Below, in pieces: positions 26,993 to 29,528 of a DNA stretch of 29,528 bases. This DNA is from JAXMBX01 sp046349635 (GTDB lineage: Bacteria; Planctomycetota; Planctomycetia; Planctomycetales; Planctomycetaceae). The notes under the pieces are model-generated. The model saw only the letters and a program-made list of their open reading frames with translations. It searched no databases and had not been told where the DNA came from. Position numbers and translations under genes: made by a program. Every line of letters starts with the position of its first letter. The stretch's first letter is position 1. The DNA is taken from contig JAXMBX010000059.1 of NCBI GenBank assembly GCA_046349635.1, positions 1 through 29,528 of the forward strand. Reading direction: 5' to 3'.

Positions 26993-27487
26993 TTATGACC
27001 CTCGGGCGACGGCAGCCGCTGCCTCGACTGCCAGCTCGTCGCACCGCTCGTTCTCCGGATGTCCCGCGTGCCCCTTCACGACATTGAAGGTCACCTGGTG
27101 CTTCGCGAGGAGTTCGTCCAGCGTCTGCCAGAATTCGACGTTCTTGACCGGCTTCCAGCTTTTCCCTTCCCGCCGCCGCCAGCCGTTCCGTTTCCATCCG
27201 GGGAGCCATTCATGGCATCCTTTGGCGACATACGTGCTGTCGGTGATGACTTCCACGTGCGATTTCCGCCGTAGCGCTTTCAACCCCTCGATCAGGGCCT
27301 GCAATTCCATCTGGTTGTTCGTGGTGTCCAGCACTCCCCCCGCGACTTCTTTTTCGACGCCGCTCGACGGATGGCGGAGGATATATGCCCAGCCTCCCGG
27401 CCCCGGATTCCCCTTGCACGCGCCGTCCGTGAACAGTTGCACAAACGGCAGCGCTCCGGAACTTTTCTCTGTGGAATCTGCAGACAT
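26993..27487 (-). CDS. rnhA: Ribonuclease HI
   Basis: From ATG 27487 the protein has 164 residues (a GTG at 27496 would add three). Active-site acids of RNase HI are visible: LFTDGACKGNPGPGGWA (Asp24), NNQMELQALIEGL (Glu64), VITDSTYVAKGC (Asp86) and GHAGHPENERCDELA (Asp153, with His143), numbered from the GTG. These correspond to Asp10, Glu48, Asp70 and Asp134 of the E. coli enzyme. It cuts RNA in RNA-DNA hybrids. The basic handle region WLPGWKRNGWRRREGKSWK is present, as in E. coli. It lies 126 bases after infA and 192 before recG, all on the minus strand. Confidence 0.97.
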   Translation of the reverse strand: MSADSTEKSSGALPFVQLFTDGACKGNPGPGGWAYILRHPSSGVEKEVAGGVLDTTNNQMELQALIEGLKALRRKSHVEVITDSTYVAKGCHEWLPGWKRNGWRRREGKSWKPVKNVEFWQTLDELLAKHQVTFNVVKGHAGHPENERCDELAVEAAAAVARGS

Positions 27488-27613
27488 GGGAATCACTCAG
27501 AATCCCCGCCCTGACAGGGCTGGGCGATCATGCCGGGAAAGCGAACGTCAAGCAATTTGTGGGGGGATATGTCTGAAATGTCGCGGCGACGTTCGCCTAC
27601 GCGCGAGAAGGGC

Positions 27614-27832
27614 TTACCGTTCCCGGAAGATAATGCGTCCCCGGTTCAGATCGTAGGGGGAAATCTCAACCACCACCCGATCACCCGGGACAATACGGAT
27701 GAAGTGCTTGCGCATCTTCCCCGCGACGTGGGCCAGAACCTCGTGCCCGTTATCGAGTTCCACGCGGAACTGCGTATTGGCCAAGGCCTGGCTGACCGTT
27801 CCTTCGACTTCGATGGCCCCTTCTTTGGCCAT
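27614..27832 (-). CDS. infA: Translation initiation factor IF-1
   Basis: From ATG 27832 the protein has 72 residues, the standard IF-1 length. A longer open frame to 27910 is not used: AGGAG (27842-27846 on the minus strand) stands 9 bases before this ATG. The sequence MAKEGAIEVEGTVSQALANT, GHEVLAHVAGKMRKHFIRI, GDRVVVEISPYDLNRGRI is the single OB fold of IF-1, which binds the ribosomal A site during initiation. The gene is away from ribosomal protein genes here, beside rnhA. Confidence 0.97.
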   Translation of the reverse strand: MAKEGAIEVEGTVSQALANTQFRVELDNGHEVLAHVAGKMRKHFIRIVPGDRVVVEISPYDLNRGRIIFRER

Positions 27833-28158
27833 AAACTGCTTCTCCTGAAACAAATAGGTGGGGGGAGGCGTGGAAATCCCACTCGAATTCGACACCCTCT
27901 CCGAGCGCAATCCCCGTTGCAGGCCATAATTTAGTCACACTCGCGTCCAAATTGCCAGTCTGATTCGAGAGTTACGACCGAATTTCCACTCGCTTCGCGA
28001 GCCCCAAACTCGCTCCGGAAAGTTGCGGATCACCGTTTGTGACCTATGTTTAAGCAAAGGGATCGAATTCCCGCGAAATTCTCAGCATTTCTCCATCGCG
28101 TCCTTCGAGATCATCGGGCCCGTAAAAAATCTCCCGTCTTTCGTCAGCGAGTTGTCAC
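27833..28158. other. Divergent intergenic region between infA and the Flp pilin gene
   Basis: These 326 bases should hold both promoters. I see the infA Shine-Dalgarno site (27842-27846) and a small CTCGC/GCGAG hairpin near 27990, but no convincing promoter boxes and no gene. The A-rich stretch CCCGTAAAAAATCTCCC precedes the pilin gene by about 25 bases. Confidence 0.45.
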
Positions 28159-28332
28159 ATGCGTTGGCTCAAATCTTTCTGCAAGGATGAGTGCGGCACC
28201 ACCTCGGTGGAATACGCCGTCATGCTGGGGATGATCTTAATGGTCATTTTTGTCACCATAGTCTCCTTCGGGCAGGCCCAGAATCTTTACTGGGGTGGCA
28301 TCAACAACAATCTCAAAGGGGTCGGTTTCTGA
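28159..28332 (+). CDS. Flp/Fap-type class IVb pilin
   Basis: This 57-residue gene starts at ATG 28159. The short basic leader MRWLKSFCKDECG ends at Gly13, followed by TTSVEYAVMLGMILMVIFVTIV, the conserved Flp pilin start with Glu at +5 and Tyr at +6 of the mature chain. Prepilin peptidase (TadV or PilD type) should cut after Gly13. The remaining hydrophobic helix and polar tail (NLYWGGINNNLKGVGF) are typical of subunits of tight-adherence (Tad) pili. Two Cys in the leader (8 and 12) are unusual. No tad secretion genes are in the window, so the rest of the machine must be elsewhere. folK follows by 63 bases, but a functional link is unlikely. Confidence 0.88.
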   Translation: MRWLKSFCKDECGTTSVEYAVMLGMILMVIFVTIVSFGQAQNLYWGGINNNLKGVGF

Positions 28333-28395
28333 TCCTGCTCCGGTTTTGATCTCGCTCCGGGCGGGTCACCACCTGCCCCTGCTCGCAGGTCAGAA

Positions 28396-29124
28396 ATGAA
28401 TCGCTGCTGGATCGCTTTGGGAGGGAACCAGGGAGACGTCTCCGCCACTTTTCAGGCGGCTCTCCGCGATCTTGAGCACACTTCCCAGGTCCAGGTCCGC
28501 GCGGTCAGTTCCGAATTTCGGACCGTTCCTGTCGGTCGCAATGCCGGTTCACCGTACCTCAACGCCGCCGCGGAACTGACGACTATTCTTGAACCTCTCC
28601 CTCTCCTCGACCTGCTGCAGTCGGTCGAAAACCGTCACGGTCGCATCCGAGAGAAGCACTGGGGACCGCGGACGCTGGATCTCGATCTGCTGTTGATCGA
28701 CGACCGGACCGTCCACGAACCGCGGCTCACCGTCCCCCATCCGTACCTCTGGTTCCGCCGTTTCGTCCTCGATCCCCTCGCGGAAATTGCCCCTGATGCC
28801 TGGCACCCGGACAAGGAGTGCACGATCGGCGAACTCCGCTCTCAGTTGCTCCCCCGCCCCTTAAAGTGCCAACTTTTCGGTTCGGATCAGCAATGTCTCT
28901 CCGAAGTCCGATCAAACATCGTGAAGGATTTTCCCGAGGTTCAATTCAGCTTCGAGAATCCCGCTCTGAATATCTGGCTCCCGGGGGATGGAGAGAACGC
29001 CTCAGCCCGGCAGGTGTGGGAACAACTTCCCCTCCGCTCCCGTCTGGACCTCAGCCAGTATGCCCCTCCCGCCCAAGCTGAATCCACCCTTCGCGACATC
29101 CTGCACGCCGCCCTGGGACGTTAA
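28396..29124 (+). CDS. folK: HPPK (FolK) with a long C-terminal extension
   Basis: The 242-residue protein starts at ATG 28396. Residues 1-150 are 6-hydroxymethyl-7,8-dihydropterin pyrophosphokinase, which adds pyrophosphate from ATP in folate synthesis: WIALGGNQGD, SPYLNAAAEL, WGPRTLDLDLLLID (metal ligands Asp95 and Asp97) and PHPYLWFRRFVLDPLAEIAPD. FolK proteins are usually about 160 residues. Here about 85 more follow (GSDQQCLSEVRSNIVKDFPE, FENPALNIWLPG, LPLRSRLDLSQY, TLRDILHAALGR). The extension looks folded, alternating helix and strand, and I do not recognise it. It may be a lineage-specific domain. The gene is convergent with the UbiB-family gene, their stops 85 bases apart. Confidence 0.93.
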   Translation: MNRCWIALGGNQGDVSATFQAALRDLEHTSQVQVRAVSSEFRTVPVGRNAGSPYLNAAAELTTILEPLPLLDLLQSVENRHGRIREKHWGPRTLDLDLLLIDDRTVHEPRLTVPHPYLWFRRFVLDPLAEIAPDAWHPDKECTIGELRSQLLPRPLKCQLFGSDQQCLSEVRSNIVKDFPEVQFSFENPALNIWLPGDGENASARQVWEQLPLRSRLDLSQYAPPAQAESTLRDILHAALGR

Positions 29125-29133
29125 TGCCGACGT

Positions 29134-29224
29134 CTTACAGCCGCCCGCTCCTGCGGGTCGCGAAGGCACACGGACTCGACGGAAGCCTCCGAATGAATCG
29201 CGTGCTGCCTTACAGCCGCCCGCT
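29134..29224. repeat. 16-bp direct repeat, copies 75 bp apart, covering the UbiB-family stop
   Basis: CTTACAGCCGCCCGCT occurs at 29134-29149 and 29209-29224. The right-hand copy contains the stop and last codons of the UbiB-family gene (SGRL-stop on the minus strand). The left copy, exactly 25 codons further in the same frame, again reads RSGRL-stop. Similarity continues beyond the 16 bases after a 3-base gap. Confidence 0.75.
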
Positions 29225-29528
29225 GCGGAACACGCCATAGATCAGCCAGATCCCCAGCATTGATGACAAGAGGAACGTCGGCACGGTGAACCAGTTGGCA
29301 TTCCCGCCTGCCCGCATGATGATCGCCGAGGAGACGATCAGCGAAGACATCACGACCCCGATCACAATCCGGTTTCCCGAGCGGTCCAGTTCCGTGATCA
29401 GGTGATCCAGGTTCCGATGTTCCAACTGCACCTTCAGCTCGTTTTTGTTCAGCTTGTCCAGCGTCCGTTCGATCTGCAGAGGCATCTGCTTGAGGGACAT
29501 CAGCAGTTCCTGGGAGTCCCGGAGCGAC
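29210..29528 (-). CDS. C-terminal part of a UbiB/AarF (ABC1) family protein, cut by window edge
   Basis: The frame is open to the window end on the minus strand, so the visible 105 residues are the C-terminus. SLKQMPLQIERTLDKLNKN, then VQLEHRNLDHLITELDRSGNR, then two hydrophobic helices (IVIGVVMSSLIVSSAIIM and FLLSSMLGIWLIYGVF) and the ending RSGRL match the tail of UbiB/AarF atypical kinases, which carry two C-terminal membrane helices. These proteins support quinone biosynthesis or lipid handling. The kinase-like domain lies outside the window, so the call rests only on the tail. An ATG at 29500 is internal. Confidence 0.7.
   Translation of the reverse strand, partial: SLRDSQELLMSLKQMPLQIERTLDKLNKNELKVQLEHRNLDHLITELDRSGNRIVIGVVMSSLIVSSAIIMRAGGNANWFTVPTFLLSSMLGIWLIYGVFRSGRL

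Overview
The window reads as chromosomal DNA from a planctomycete (Planctomycetia, Planctomycetales level; the genus cannot be fixed from this alone). The evidence is a fused PSCyt1/DUF1549/DUF1553 cytochrome protein directly upstream of a Tat-exported DUF1501 protein, a giant surface protein with a LEPR-XLL-like N-terminus and SdrD B-like repeats, a Tat-signal Gfo/Idh/MocA oxidoreductase, and a planctomycete-style ceramidase-like protein. Base composition looks GC-rich (about 60% by eye) except around 220-1480, which is clearly more AT-rich.

Layout, left to right. The 5' end of a YbjQ-like gene (minus) is followed by a lone trypsin-fold protein (plus) in AT-rich DNA, then a tRNA-Thr(CGU) with a strong terminator (minus). 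A 1497-residue repeat-rich surface protein with an embedded von Willebrand A domain comes next, then the argC-argJ arginine pair (all minus). On the plus strand follow a secreted ceramidase-like protein with its terminator, a DUF2071 protein, a frameshifted oxidoreductase, a frameshifted cytochrome/DUF1549/DUF1553 gene, a DUF1501 gene, an HtrA-like protease and thiL. Convergent to thiL is a minus-strand series: rnhA, recG, an Nramp-related transporter (frameshifted), an alpha/beta hydrolase and an M20 peptidase of ArgE type. At the right end are infA (minus), a 57-residue Flp pilin (plus), folK with a long C-terminal extension (plus), and the 3' end of a UbiB/AarF-family gene (minus).

How the genes fit together. 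argC and argJ form the middle of a cyclic arginine pathway. The cytochrome/DUF1549/DUF1553 gene and the DUF1501 gene are the standard planctomycete pair of exported proteins of unknown biochemistry. recG, the transporter and the hydrolase are closely spaced and may be cotranscribed. rnhA, recG, infA, thiL and folK are housekeeping genes.

Three genes (the oxidoreductase, the cytochrome fusion and the transporter) carry single-base-type frameshifts, seven of them packed into about 1.5 kb. Each shift leaves the family-like protein intact in another frame, so sequencing error or very recent decay is more likely than old pseudogenes. I found no CRISPR array, prophage, insertion sequence or recognisable multi-gene defence system. 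The most unusual items are the trypsin-fold protein in AT-rich DNA, the vWA domain set inside an SdrD-like repeat, the FolK extension, the transporter lacking Nramp signature motifs, and the in-frame duplicated gene ends at two convergent junctions.
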